Assembly (NCBI GenBank): GCA_018712865.1
Contig: DVGH01000047.1
Location: 1 to 45,191, forward strand
Length of the DNA stretch: 45,191 nucleotides
Direction: 5' to 3'
From: Scatavimonas merdipullorum
GTDB lineage: Bacteria > Bacillota > Clostridia > Oscillospirales > Acutalibacteraceae
The notes beneath the pieces are model-generated. The model saw only the letters and a program-made list of their open reading frames with translations. It made no database searches and had not been told where the DNA came from. The stretch's first letter is position 1. Each line of letters starts with the position of its first letter. Below are positions 1 through 7,018 of the stretch, piece by piece. Position numbers and translations under genes: made by a program.

Positions 1-310
1 CATTTTCTATTTCTGTTTTTTCGGTATGTTCCCGCAGGTTATTTCATATATAATGATAAAGTATAATGATAAAGAACGCGTCCTTGCCGCACTTTTTATT
101 GGTTTAAAAAAATGGAAACAAAGATGTTTTCATTGCCTGCGGAGGAATTTGCCGGCGGCGGTTTTCTTTTTTTCCTATTCAAAATCCCCATTTTGGGACA
201 AACTAATTTAGCTATAGTAAATAAATTTAATTTTTTCCTTTTATTGCCTTTATAAAAAATGTACGATATGCTATAATCAAACACAAAGTAATATGCAGGA
301 GGGTTCTATC
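1..310. other. Gene-free left edge
   Basis: I see no supportable gene here. The stretch is AT-rich. It holds a tandem duplication of the 13-mer TATAATGATAAAG (49-61 and 62-74) and, at its right end, the promoter and ribosome-binding site of the glucokinase gene. A CAT at 1-3 could be the start codon of a minus-strand gene running off the window, but no Shine-Dalgarno sequence precedes it on that strand, so I do not call it. Confidence 0.5.
269..277 (+). promoter_or_regulatory. Extended -10 promoter of the glucokinase gene
   Basis: The sequence TGC followed by a perfect TATAAT (272-277) is an extended -10 element 33 bases before the ATG. No good -35 hexamer lies 17 bases upstream (TTTATA at best), so the TG dinucleotide probably compensates. 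Confidence 0.55.
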
Positions 311-1270
311 ATGTATTATCTGGGCATTGACTTGGGCGGCACCAATATTGTAGCCGGCGTAGTCGACGAGAGCTATAAAATTATAGCGAAGGCGGACTGC
401 AAGACGGCGGCACCGCGCCCTGAAAGCCAAATATGCGATTCTATGATGGAAATGGCGCAAAAGGCTGTAAAAAAAGCCAAAATCACCCTGGAGGATATTG
501 ATTTTATTGGAATCGGTGTGCCGGGGGCTGTAAATCCCAAGACCGGCATCGTGGAATATTCGGCAAACTTATTTTTTCACAACTGGCAGATTGTAAAAAT
601 GATGGAGGAACGCCTTGGGAAAAAGGTCTCCATTGAAAACGATGCAAACGCTGCAGCTTACGGCGAATACCTTGCGGGCGCGGCAAAGGGAGCAAAAAAT
701 GCCGTTGTGATTACGCTTGGAACCGGTATAGGCACCGGCATTATTATAAACGGCAAAATTTACAGTGGCTCCAATTATGCCGGAGCGGAAATGGGGCATA
801 TGGTGATTGTATACAACGGCAAGGAGTGCGCCTGCGGCAGAAAGGGCTGCTGGGAGGCCTATGCCTCTGCTACCGGATTGATCCACATGACAAAGGAGGC
901 CATTTTAACCGAACGGCCCGATTCCTCTTATATGCTTAAGCAGTTAGGCGGCGATTTAAACCGCGTAAACGGCTTGACCGCCTTTAACGCCATGCGCGCG
1001 GGAGACGCCGTAGGCTCTGCTGTCGTGGAAAAATATATTTCTTATCTTGGCTGCGGCATTGTGAATGTCATCAATATTTTTCAACCGGATATCATTTGCA
1101 TTGGCGGCGGCGTCAGCCGGGAAGGCGAAACGCTTTTGGCGCCGCTGCGCGCTTTGGTGGAGCAGGAACGCTATACCAAGCACAATAAAAAACAGACCGT
1201 TCTTTGTACGGCTTCGCTTGGAAACGACGCAGGCATTATAGGCGCCGCCTTTTTGGGAAAAGCAGAATAA
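311..1270 (+). CDS. ROK-family glucokinase
   Basis: Sugar kinase of the ROK family, most likely cytosolic ATP-dependent glucokinase making glucose 6-phosphate. The 319-residue length is normal for the family. Visible motifs: the N-terminal phosphate-binding DLGGTN (residues 7-12), the catalytic Asp in ENDANAA (about residue 111), and the ROK zinc site with His about 163 in EMGH and the Cys cluster CACGRKGC (173-180). The start is the ATG at 311, because AGGAGGG (297-303) sits 7 bases before it; an in-frame ATG at 293 overlaps that ribosome-binding site. A 9-bp hairpin (1278-1308) follows the gene without a T run. Substrate is inferred from family; a fructo- or N-acetylmannosamine kinase cannot be excluded. 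Confidence 0.88.
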   Translation: MYYLGIDLGGTNIVAGVVDESYKIIAKADCKTAAPRPESQICDSMMEMAQKAVKKAKITLEDIDFIGIGVPGAVNPKTGIVEYSANLFFHNWQIVKMMEERLGKKVSIENDANAAAYGEYLAGAAKGAKNAVVITLGTGIGTGIIINGKIYSGSNYAGAEMGHMVIVYNGKECACGRKGCWEAYASATGLIHMTKEAILTERPDSSYMLKQLGGDLNRVNGLTAFNAMRAGDAVGSAVVEKYISYLGCGIVNVINIFQPDIICIGGGVSREGETLLAPLRALVEQERYTKHNKKQTVLCTASLGNDAGIIGAAFLGKAE

Positions 1271-1332
1271 TATGGTTGCGGCGGTAGAGGAAAATGCTTT
1301 ACCGCCGCACGGCAATGCGGTAAAATTGATTC

Positions 1333-1361
1333 TTGCTTTTTACCCTTTTCCATGCTATAAT
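1333..1361 (+). promoter_or_regulatory. Sigma-A promoter for tRNA-Leu
   Basis: TTGCTT (1333-1338), a 17-base spacer ending in TGC, and TATAAT (1356-1361) form a near-consensus vegetative promoter 18 bases before the mature tRNA 5' end. Confidence 0.8.
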
Positions 1362-1379
1362 AGCCTTTGCCTTTTATAA

Positions 1380-1466
1380 GCTGGTGTGGTGGAACAGGCA
1401 GACACAAGGGACTTAAAATCCCTCGGTAGCAATATCGTGCCGGTTCAAGTCCGGCCACCAGCACCA
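1380..1466 (+). tRNA. tRNA-Leu (anticodon UAA)
   Basis: A complete cloverleaf with a long variable arm, as expected for a class II tRNA. The acceptor arms GCTGGTG (1380-1386) and CACCAGC (1456-1462) pair fully. The anticodon stem AGGGA/TCCCT encloses a loop with TAA at 1414-1416. The T arm is GCCGG/CCGGC around TTCAAGT. Discriminator A is followed by an encoded CCA (1464-1466). It has its own promoter and terminator. Decaying foreign-looking DNA lies just downstream, and tRNA 3' ends are common integration sites, but I found no duplicate of the tRNA end. Confidence 0.97.
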
Positions 1467-1469
1467 CGT

Positions 1470-1506
1470 CGCGGCGAACCCTTGTGGTTCGCCGCGATTT
1501 TCTTTT
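1470..1506 (+). terminator. Rho-independent terminator after tRNA-Leu
   Basis: An 11-bp perfect stem, CGCGGCGAACC (1470-1480) with GGTTCGCCGCG (1486-1496), loop CTTGT, followed by a T-rich tail. Confidence 0.85.
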
Positions 1507-1525
1507 GGAGTAAAAAGTAACTTGT

Positions 1526-2074
1526 TTATGCAAGGGTTTCATAGAACCCATAATCAAGAATTCCGTGAATATGTTCCAGCCCACCGGGTACAAGTTCTTG
1601 AACCATCAAGCAGTCAATATGCGGCAACTGCACTTTCTCGCTCGCATAGATACCGTAATTTGCCGCTGTTTTGAAACCGCGAGACCGATAATTCCGAGGA
1701 TTGCCCTCTACCAAAACTGCTTTATAGCCAAGTTCTCTTGCCTTTTTCAGACCATATTCTATAAGCTCTTTGGAAATATGCTGCCGTTGTAACTCTGTTT
1801 TCACGGCGACAGGAGATAGAAGCAGCAATTCATCTGAATACTTTCCCTCAAGGTGAAATCTGGAAAACATAGCGTATCCAATGATTTCATCCGCTTCGTT
1901 GGTCATAATCAGTTCCAACTCCGCAACAAAAAACTTTTTTGCACGGATTTCTTCTACCAACCTTCGAACCAGTTTGCCTTCTTGTGCATTTTCGTGTTCG
2001 GTAAAGACTTTTTCTACAAAATCCAAAGAAGCTGTTTTATACTGTTCTGAGCAAGGTTTCATGATTCGTTCCAT
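1526..2074 (-). CDS. GNAT-family N-acetyltransferase
   Basis: A 182-residue protein resembling YhbS-type GNAT acetyltransferases, which move acetyl from acetyl-CoA to an amine. Family cues: a central strand ending in LLLLSPVAV (start of motif A), the CoA-pyrophosphate loop region around QRQHISKELI, and a late strand AVLVEGNPRNYRSRGF, where YRSRGF matches the typical 'Y.r.GF' of this group. The start is ATG at 2074, with GGAGG 7 bases upstream. A possible extended -10 (TGCTATACT on the minus strand) lies about 40 bases further up. Substrate is unknown. It sits between tRNA-Leu and a decayed HTH remnant and may be horizontally acquired cargo. Confidence 0.75.
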   Translation of the reverse strand: MERIMKPCSEQYKTASLDFVEKVFTEHENAQEGKLVRRLVEEIRAKKFFVAELELIMTNEADEIIGYAMFSRFHLEGKYSDELLLLSPVAVKTELQRQHISKELIEYGLKKARELGYKAVLVEGNPRNYRSRGFKTAANYGIYASEKVQLPHIDCLMVQELVPGGLEHIHGILDYGFYETLA

Positions 2075-2173
2075 TTTGCGCCTCCACTATTGAAATGTTT
2101 ATTTTTTGTGCTATCAAGAGTATAGCATATCCATTTATTCACATAAAGCAACTACACGATTACGAAAAGAACA

Positions 2174-2213
2174 GTAAAAAAGAGCAGTGCACCTTGACGC
2201 AGTGTGCTGCTCT
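2174..2213 (-). terminator. Terminator of the HTH remnant
   Basis: AGAGCAG (2181-2187) pairs with CTGCTCT (2207-2213), with more imperfect pairing inside. On the minus strand it is followed by six Ts. It lies directly after the TAG of the frameshifted HTH gene. Confidence 0.65.
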
Positions 2214-2216
2214 AAT

Positions 2217-2576
2217 CTAATCCTTGTGTGTTGATAGTATTTTGTAGATTCTCTGCTGGGAAATATAATAAATTTCCGACAGTTGTTTTACAGATACACC
2301 GCTTTTATATTTGCGGTATATTTCTAAATTTCTTTCCGCTAACCTCGAACGTGAGTTTGTCTTGTCCCCCCACTTTTTCGATTTGCAGTCAGTCGGGCAA
2401 TATAAATATACTCGCCGTCAATAGAATCCTGCATTTCTATAATAACATTTGGGTGTGAATTTTTCAACAAGGAAAGATCGTTTCGTTTGTGAACAACAGT
2501 TGACTTCTTTACGGAATAGCATAGCGGCTGTCTTTATCTGTTTTGTTTGTTGCGCTTCTTTACCATACATGAGCAT
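2217..2576 (-). pseudogene. Frameshifted HTH regulator (CD3324/Mor-like) with upstream recombinase-like scrap
   Basis: The minus strand carries pieces of small element-type proteins in different frames. One frame reads ...IIEMQDSIDGEYIYIARL then NRKSGG; the next frame continues KKWGDKTNSRSRLAERNLE and SVKQLSEIYYISQQRIYK, ending at TAG 2217-2219. Joined, these match the layout of CD3324-family/Mor-activator-like proteins: a GEYIYI strand, an NRKKWG motif and a C-terminal helix-turn-helix. Restoring one A to the A5 run at 2374-2378 rejoins the frames, so a 1-base deletion explains the break. Further upstream, an ATG at 2576 opens a third frame starting MLMYGKEAQQTKQIKTAA, which resembles the start of clostridial serine recombinases before it diverges. 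Family assignment is from memory of motifs; a sequencing error is the alternative for the frameshift. Confidence 0.5.
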
Positions 2577-2659
2577 TGTCTTTGGCACAATCTGTATTTT
2601 TCTGCCTGTACAAAGCTTATTATGACCGCGGCCTTTCTTCCAAACAAAGCCATAACCTT

Positions 2660-2698
2660 AAAGCAAACCTGTTTTTCTTAAAACCGGGTTTGCTTTTT
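2660..2698 (+). terminator. Terminator-like hairpin, plus strand
   Basis: AAAGCAAACC (2660-2669) pairs with GGTTTGCTTT (2687-2696) and is followed by TTCG. No gene that it would serve is visible upstream on the plus strand, so it may be a leftover of a lost gene. The rest of 2577-2819 shows nothing else I can support. Confidence 0.5.
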
Positions 2699-2819
2699 CG
2701 TCTTTTGCAGACTTTTATCCATTTTTTAATCCTTTTCATTGGCACAGTTTTTCCCCCATGCCCTTTCACCTGTTTCCGCGTAGTTGAATACGATATAGAA
2801 AAAGGAAAGGAAGATAAAC

Positions 2820-4010
2820 GTGCTTATACTTTTTATCAGTATTGCCGCTGTCATACTGGCTGCCATTTTGATTTTTATTATGGTATGGCAAATTCGCACG
2901 CGCAATTTCAGCCCGACAAAAGATAAGGCCGTCCAGCAGCAGCAATTAAACGCCGCCTTACAAAAGACCGGCTTTGCCTATGAACGCAAAGGAGATTATT
3001 TTTACTCCCTGATGGATTGCTGGCAACGCCAGGTAGGCTATTGCAGTCTTTACGATGCAGGCGCACCGCTTTTTAATATGATCATGGACTGCGAGCCTGT
3101 TACCTTTTCTTATGCAGGAAAGCGGTGGCTGATTGAATTGTGGAAGGGCCAGTACGGCATTACAACCGGTGCCGAAATTGGTATTTATAATACCGCCCGG
3201 GACGACCTTCAGTCTGAAAAATTTACAGGTACCTTTTATGAGCAGATCAGCGATGCGGAAATGCTTCCGCTTTCTTTCGTTTTGCGCAGGAACGGGCGTG
3301 TTATTTTAAGACGAAAGGCTGTCCATTGGTGGCTGACGGGTTTCCGGCTTGGTATGTTTTCAGAGCCGTCCGAGCTTAGGATGGATGCAAAAATCGTTTT
3401 TCCTAACCGTGAAATGTGTTTTGCCTTTACCGGCGGACTGCGCAGCCTGGGATATACGCAAAAGGAATTTTCTGTCCGCCGTACAACGGTAACCATCCGC
3501 TATACAACGCCGCATTCCGAGCAACCGTCTACACAGGAAGGGCTCCAAAAGGCCGCCGTACAGACGGTCAACCAGAGCAATTGCAGACTTTATGGCCTCG
3601 TAACGGCAAGATATACAGACACACTGGATAAGCTGGAATATTTAAAGGCTGCTATGCCTAACCTATACCAGTTTTTCCTGGATTCGCTTTATGCCAAAGG
3701 CTTTTTCTCTGCGTTTGACTGGATCCGTGAGCTCCTGCTTGGCCCATCAGCGCCGGAGCCGGAACCAGTTGTGCCCGCTCCTCCCTACCCACCGAAACCT
3801 TCTTCCTACAATCCCAATCCATGTAATCCCTGTTCATCCAATCTCTGTCCGCCGGAGGATAACTGCCCGCCTCCAAGCTTTTGTCAAAGGTGGGACCACT
3901 ATTGTACTCCAAAAACCTCCTGCTGTCGGTATGTAAGCCCGCGCGCTGCAGGCCGCCAGACGGAAAGATCAAATGTCTGCCGTAACAAAAAGACTACAAG
4001 AAGTTTATAA
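2820..4010 (+). CDS. DUF4474-like membrane protein with Cys/Pro-rich tail
   Basis: A 396-residue protein of unknown function. Residues 1-24 form one hydrophobic helix, probably a membrane anchor. The central part, with WQRQVGYCSLYD, NMIMDCEPVTFSYAGKRWLI and ELWKGQYGITTGAEIGIY, matches what I recall of DUF4474 proteins, which occur mainly in Clostridia. From about residue 315 the chain becomes Pro- and then Cys-rich (PNPCNPCSSNLCPPEDNCP and onward), with about ten Cys in the last 75 residues. Start is GTG at 2820 with AAGGAAAGGA just upstream. The 3' end overlaps the metallophosphoesterase start by 38 bases in another frame, implying translational coupling. The tail could be metal-binding or disulfide-linked; that is inference. 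Confidence 0.65.
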   Translation: MLILFISIAAVILAAILIFIMVWQIRTRNFSPTKDKAVQQQQLNAALQKTGFAYERKGDYFYSLMDCWQRQVGYCSLYDAGAPLFNMIMDCEPVTFSYAGKRWLIELWKGQYGITTGAEIGIYNTARDDLQSEKFTGTFYEQISDAEMLPLSFVLRRNGRVILRRKAVHWWLTGFRLGMFSEPSELRMDAKIVFPNREMCFAFTGGLRSLGYTQKEFSVRRTTVTIRYTTPHSEQPSTQEGLQKAAVQTVNQSNCRLYGLVTARYTDTLDKLEYLKAAMPNLYQFFLDSLYAKGFFSAFDWIRELLLGPSAPEPEPVVPAPPYPPKPSSYNPNPCNPCSSNLCPPEDNCPPPSFCQRWDHYCTPKTSCCRYVSPRAAGRQTERSNVCRNKKTTRSL

Positions 4011-4869
4011 CGCCGCAAAAATTCTTCCGTTTGACAAGCACTCTAAAATTATTTTAATGAGTGACTGTCATCGTGGACAAGGAAACACAGGGGACAACTT
4101 TCTTTCTAACCAGACGCTGTTTTTCGGCGCACTGGAATTTTATTATCAGCATGGATTTATTTATATTGAACTGGGCGACGGCGACGAGCTTTGGGAAAAC
4201 CGAAGAATCCGGCCAATTATAGAAACACACAACGACACCTTTTGGCTGATGTCGCAGTTTTATAAGGAAAAGCGGCTGTATATGCTGTACGGAAACCACG
4301 ACATCGTCAAGCGGCGCCGCTCCTTTCCGGACCGGCATTGCAATAATTTTTACTGTGACTGTGCAAAGTGCAGCACACCGCTTTTTCCCGGAATAAAGAT
4401 GCACGAGGGGCTGATCCTGGAAAATACAGAGGACAAACACCGCCTTTTCCTGGTGCACGGGCACCAAGGCAGCTATTTAAACGACCGCTTCTGGCTCTTT
4501 GCCAGATTTTTGGTACGGTACGTCTGGCGGCCGCTTGAACTGATCGGGTTCATAGCACCCACAGGTGCCGGCAGGCCGCATTCGAAAAAAGAAAAAATTG
4601 AACAGAAAATTGCTTCTTTTGCAAATGATAACCATCAGATCGTGATCGCAGGGCATACGCACCGGCCTGTATTTCCATCGCCGGGCAAAGGCCTGTATTT
4701 CAACGACGGCAGCTGTGTGCATCCACACGCCATCACCGGCATAGAAATGGAAAACAGCGCGCTTACTTTGGTCAAATGGGCCGTCCGTACCAGAATGGAC
4801 GGAACCATGTATGTGGGCCGACAAATTTTAGAAGGACCTGTCCCTATTGCAGATTTTTATACAGCGTAA
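3973..4869 (+). CDS. Calcineurin-like metallophosphoesterase
   Basis: A 298-residue metal-dependent phosphoesterase with the full motif set: SDCHRG (D31, H33), GDGDELW (68-74), GNHD (107-110), a mid-protein HGHQG and GHTHRP near residue 227. These are the ligands of a di-metal centre. The GDGDELW spacing and the fold resemble the LpxH/UshA-like branch, but a Gram-positive without lipid A would not need LpxH, so the substrate is unknown. An insertion with four Cys (CNNFYCDCAKC, about 119-129) between GNHD and the HGH motif could bind a structural metal. Start is ATG 3973, preceded by GGAAAG. It overlaps the DUF4474 gene by 38 bases and ends before a strong terminator. Confidence 0.85.
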   Translation: MSAVTKRLQEVYNAAKILPFDKHSKIILMSDCHRGQGNTGDNFLSNQTLFFGALEFYYQHGFIYIELGDGDELWENRRIRPIIETHNDTFWLMSQFYKEKRLYMLYGNHDIVKRRRSFPDRHCNNFYCDCAKCSTPLFPGIKMHEGLILENTEDKHRLFLVHGHQGSYLNDRFWLFARFLVRYVWRPLELIGFIAPTGAGRPHSKKEKIEQKIASFANDNHQIVIAGHTHRPVFPSPGKGLYFNDGSCVHPHAITGIEMENSALTLVKWAVRTRMDGTMYVGRQILEGPVPIADFYTA

Positions 4870-4886
4870 GCGTTTTTTATAAAAAA

Positions 4887-4932
4887 CAACCCGCGTTTGG
4901 ATAAATCGTTCAAACCGGGTTGCTCTTCTTTT
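4887..4932 (+). terminator. Terminator of the DUF4474-phosphoesterase operon
   Basis: CAACCCG-C-GTTTG (4887-4899) pairs with CAAAC-CGGGTTG (4911-4922), with one bulged C, followed by CTCTTCTTTTT. Confidence 0.8.
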
Positions 4933-4972
4933 TACCAAAACGGCCGCATGTATGGCAATTTTTAAAAAAGCA

Positions 4973-4981
4973 TGCTATGAT
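4973..4981 (+). promoter_or_regulatory. Possible extended -10 promoter of the dCMP deaminase gene
   Basis: TGC-TATGAT at 4973-4981 is an extended -10 element without a good -35. The transcript leader of about 110 bases shows no motif I recognise. Confidence 0.4.
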
Positions 4982-5097
4982 ATATATACTTTTTTATGCT
5001 TGCGCGCATGGACATCCGTTGCGGCACATATATATAGGTTTACAGCGCACCGGAAAGACACTGTCTGCTATGGCGCTTTTTATGCGAGGTGGTTTTT

Positions 5098-5601
5098 ATG
5101 AAACGGGACACATACATATCCTGGGACGAATTTTTTATGGGGACGGCATTGCTGTGCGCACAGCGCAGCAAAGACCCCAACACGCAGGTAGGCGCATGCA
5201 TTGTCAGCGGAGAAACACCCTTTTCCACGCCGCATATTATTTTGGCAACCGGCTATAACGGCCTGCCGCGCGGCTGTGATGACGACGCGTTTCCCTGGGA
5301 GCGTACGGGCGCTTTGTGCGACACAAAATATGCTTATGTGCTGTGCGCGGAGCTCAACGCAATTTTAAACGCACAGGGCAGAAACCTCAACGGCGCAACT
5401 CTATATGTAACGCTTTTCCCCTGTAACCAATGTGCAAAGGCTATTATTCAGGCGGGGATCCGTGCGGTTGTTTACCTCAGCGATAAATATGCGGGCGAAG
5501 AAAAAAACACCGCAGCCAAACGCCTGTTTTCCGCCGCAGGTATACAAACACGGCAATTTATTCCTGCACATAAAAGCATCACTTTAGATTTTAAGGTATA
5601 A
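5098..5601 (+). CDS. Deoxycytidylate (dCMP) deaminase-like protein
   Basis: A 167-residue zinc-dependent deaminase, expected to convert dCMP to dUMP in pyrimidine deoxynucleotide supply. The layout follows the DCTD family: SKDPNTQVGACIV, GYNGLPRGCDD, the catalytic ELNAI helix (E85) and PCNQC (C109, C112), then LSDKY and the IQTRQFIPAHK strand. The oddity is the first zinc ligand: the sequence reads VLCAELNAI (C83), where dCMP deaminases normally have HAE. Tetrameric cytidine deaminases use three Cys ligands, so a zinc site is still plausible. Start is ATG 5098 with GAGGTGG (5086-5092) before it; a GTG at 5089 overlaps that site. Confidence 0.85.
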   Translation: MKRDTYISWDEFFMGTALLCAQRSKDPNTQVGACIVSGETPFSTPHIILATGYNGLPRGCDDDAFPWERTGALCDTKYAYVLCAELNAILNAQGRNLNGATLYVTLFPCNQCAKAIIQAGIRAVVYLSDKYAGEEKNTAAKRLFSAAGIQTRQFIPAHKSITLDFKV

Positions 5602-5605
5602 AAAA

Positions 5606-5640
5606 GACAGTGAACAAACCATGTTTGTTCACTGCCTTTT
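5606..5640. terminator. Bidirectional terminator between dCMP deaminase and tRNAs
   Basis: A 12-bp perfect stem, CAGTGAACAAAC (5608-5619) with GTTTGTTCACTG (5623-5634). It is followed by CCTTTTA on the plus strand and by TCTTTTTT on the minus strand, so it can end both the deaminase and the tRNA transcripts. Confidence 0.85.
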
Positions 5641-5659
5641 ACGGTCCATACCGCCTGTG

Positions 5660-5734
5660 TGGTGACCCGAACGGGAATCGAACCCGTGTTACCGCCGTGA
5701 AAGGGCGGTGTCTTAGCCGCTTGACCATCGGGCC
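5660..5734 (-). tRNA. tRNA-Glu (anticodon UUC)
   Basis: Read on the minus strand it begins GGCCCGATGGTC, has the anticodon stem CCGCC/GGCGG around CTTTCAC with TTC as anticodon, a T loop TTCGATT, and ends with the discriminator A followed by CCA (CCA at 5660-5662). It lies 3 bases after tRNA-Met in one transcript. Confidence 0.96.
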
Positions 5735-5737
5735 GTC

Positions 5738-5814
5738 TGGTAGCGGAAATAGGACTTGAACCTACGACACTTCGGGTATGAACCGAATGCTCTAGCCAGC
5801 TGAGCTATTCCGCC
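5738..5814 (-). tRNA. tRNA-Met (anticodon CAU, elongator type)
   Basis: Minus-strand reading starts GGCGGAATAGCTCAGCTGG and contains the loop TTCATAC, so the anticodon is CAT. CCA is encoded at 5738-5740. The acceptor stem starts with a paired G1 and the sequence resembles Bacillus elongator tRNA-Met. An Ile(CAU) tRNA is possible in principle but fits less well. Confidence 0.92.
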
Positions 5815-5846
5815 ACATTTGCTCTCGCTCAACGTGAGCAAGGATT

Positions 5847-5875
5847 ATTATATTATAAGAATGCTTTTTTGTCAA
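5847..5875 (-). promoter_or_regulatory. Consensus sigma-A promoter for tRNA-Met/tRNA-Glu
   Basis: On the minus strand, TTGACA (5870-5875), an exact 17-base spacer and TATAAT (5847-5852): both hexamers match consensus. A short hairpin, CTCACGTTGAG, lies between the promoter and tRNA-Met. Confidence 0.9.
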
Positions 5876-5988
5876 CTGTTTTTTTTCGCGGTGTTACCCC
5901 AGTATTTTCTGTGTTTTTTATAGAAATATGTATATATTTTTCCAACCGGCAGCACGGTTGGATCTTATGGAAAAAGGAGCTTATATCT

Positions 5989-6549
5989 ATGCTGTTGCCC
6001 ACCTTTAAAACGGCCCGCTTTCTTATACGGCCCTATAAGCCATCGGACGCAGACGCCGTATGGGAAGTTGTTTCTCAAAAAGAAATTTATGATACCACCT
6101 GCGCAATCCCGCACCCTTATCCCAGGGAACGTGTGGACTGGTGGATACAATTTTTAAAAAATACAGCCAAGAACGGCACAGGCTATGAGTTTGGCATTTT
6201 TCAACGGACAGACAAACGGTATATTGGCAATGTGGGTTTGATCAACCTTTCGCAAAGGCACCGCCGGGCCGAAGTATGCTACTTTATCCGCCGCGAAAGC
6301 TGGAACAACCAATGTGCCACAGAGGCTTTACAGTGCATGTTACATTACGGCTTTGAAAGGCTGCGCTGCAAACGCATTGGCGGGCGGTGTATGACGGTTA
6401 ATCCGGCATCCCGCCGCGTAATGGAAAAATGCGGCATGCGTTATGAAGGCACCGCGCGGTGTGAGCTTTTGAAGGATGGCCGTTTTTATGACATTGACTG
6501 CCTTTCTATTTTGGATAACGAATTTTTTGCCCTAACAAGGCACAGCTGA
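5989..6549 (+). CDS. RimJ/RimL-type GNAT acetyltransferase
   Basis: A 186-residue acetyltransferase of the GNAT_3 (RimJ/RimL/YdaF) group, which acetylates protein N-termini or small amines. Family marks: the N-terminal TARFLIRPYKPSDADAVW, RYIGNVGLI, the AEVCYFIRRESWNN segment, the acetyl-CoA-contacting stretch NQCATEALQ, and the late NPASRRVMEKCGMRYEG, which is nearly diagnostic. Start is ATG 5989 with AAAGGAG ending at 5979. Longer in-frame openings upstream carry no ribosome-binding site and would overlap the tRNA promoter. It is monocistronic with its own terminator. The true substrate is unknown. Confidence 0.82.
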   Translation: MLLPTFKTARFLIRPYKPSDADAVWEVVSQKEIYDTTCAIPHPYPRERVDWWIQFLKNTAKNGTGYEFGIFQRTDKRYIGNVGLINLSQRHRRAEVCYFIRRESWNNQCATEALQCMLHYGFERLRCKRIGGRCMTVNPASRRVMEKCGMRYEGTARCELLKDGRFYDIDCLSILDNEFFALTRHS

Positions 6550-6584
6550 AAACCGGTGCTTAAATAAAAAGCACTGGTTTTTTC
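6550..6584 (+). terminator. Terminator of the RimJ/L-type gene
   Basis: AAACCGGTGCTT (6550-6561) pairs with AAGCACTGGTTT (6569-6580), one G-T pair, followed by TTTC. Confidence 0.8.
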
Positions 6585-6765
6585 TACAGGGTATATTAAA
6601 ACCACTTATTCCCCATGCTATATTTTGTACCGGCTCTTTCTGCCTTAAAATCAACCGTACACCCCAAAAACAGATGGAGCCGGGTGTAAATCTGCCGTTT
6701 ATTTTTCTAAAAAGCAAGCAAAAAAGGATGGAAAACCCATGTGTTTTTTTGTTTATGCAAACAGG

Positions 6766-7014
6766 TTTTCCACATAAAAATGTGGAAAATGTTAATATTT
6801 AACTACCAGTTGTTATATAAATCCACATTATTACCTTCATATAGAAATTTTCCATGTGGAAAACCATAGATCTTGTGCTTTTGATTTCATTTTTCCTACC
6901 TGGAATTGTGGAAAAAACGGCCGATTTCATTGGTTTTATACCGTTTTTGCATAAAAAAAGCGCCGCGCAGGCATCTTTCTGCGCGGTACTTTTTTCTATT
7001 TCCTGTTTTCCACA
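6766..7014. promoter_or_regulatory. Cluster of DnaA-box-like 9-mers
   Basis: The gene-free stretch 6585-7018 carries five exact TTTTCCACA 9-mers: 6766-6774 and 7006-7014 on the plus strand, and 6781-6789, 6855-6863 and 6907-6915 on the minus strand. AAATCCACA at 6819-6827 is a weaker copy. The first two form an inverted pair around a 6-base spacer, and TTTTCCATGTGGAAAA is a palindrome around the third. The same 9-mer occurs in the dnaA-dnaN origin. This looks like a DnaA-binding cluster about 14 kb from oriC; binding is inferred. Confidence 0.55.
6953..6994. terminator. guaB terminator, usable in both directions
   Basis: CCGCGCAG (6963-6970) pairs with CTGCGCGG (6979-6986). On the minus strand it is followed by CGC then seven Ts; on the plus strand by TAC and six Ts. 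Confidence 0.8.
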
Positions 7015-7018
7015 ATGC

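Noticed and set aside
49..74. Tandem TATAATGATAAAG repeat as an iteron or attachment site
   Set aside because: Only two copies, low complexity, and nothing next to it suggests replication or integration.
1278..1308. Hairpin after the glucokinase as a terminator
   Set aside because: The 9-bp stem has no T run, and the following sequence leads into the tRNA promoter; kept only as a note.
5038..5083. AGCGC...GCGCTTTTT in the dCMP deaminase leader as an attenuator
   Set aside because: Only 5 bp pair around a long loop, so it is not convincing.
4920..5258. 112-residue plus-strand frame between the phosphoesterase and dCMP deaminase genes
   Set aside because: It overlaps the deaminase in another frame, has no ribosome-binding site and starts inside the terminator tail.
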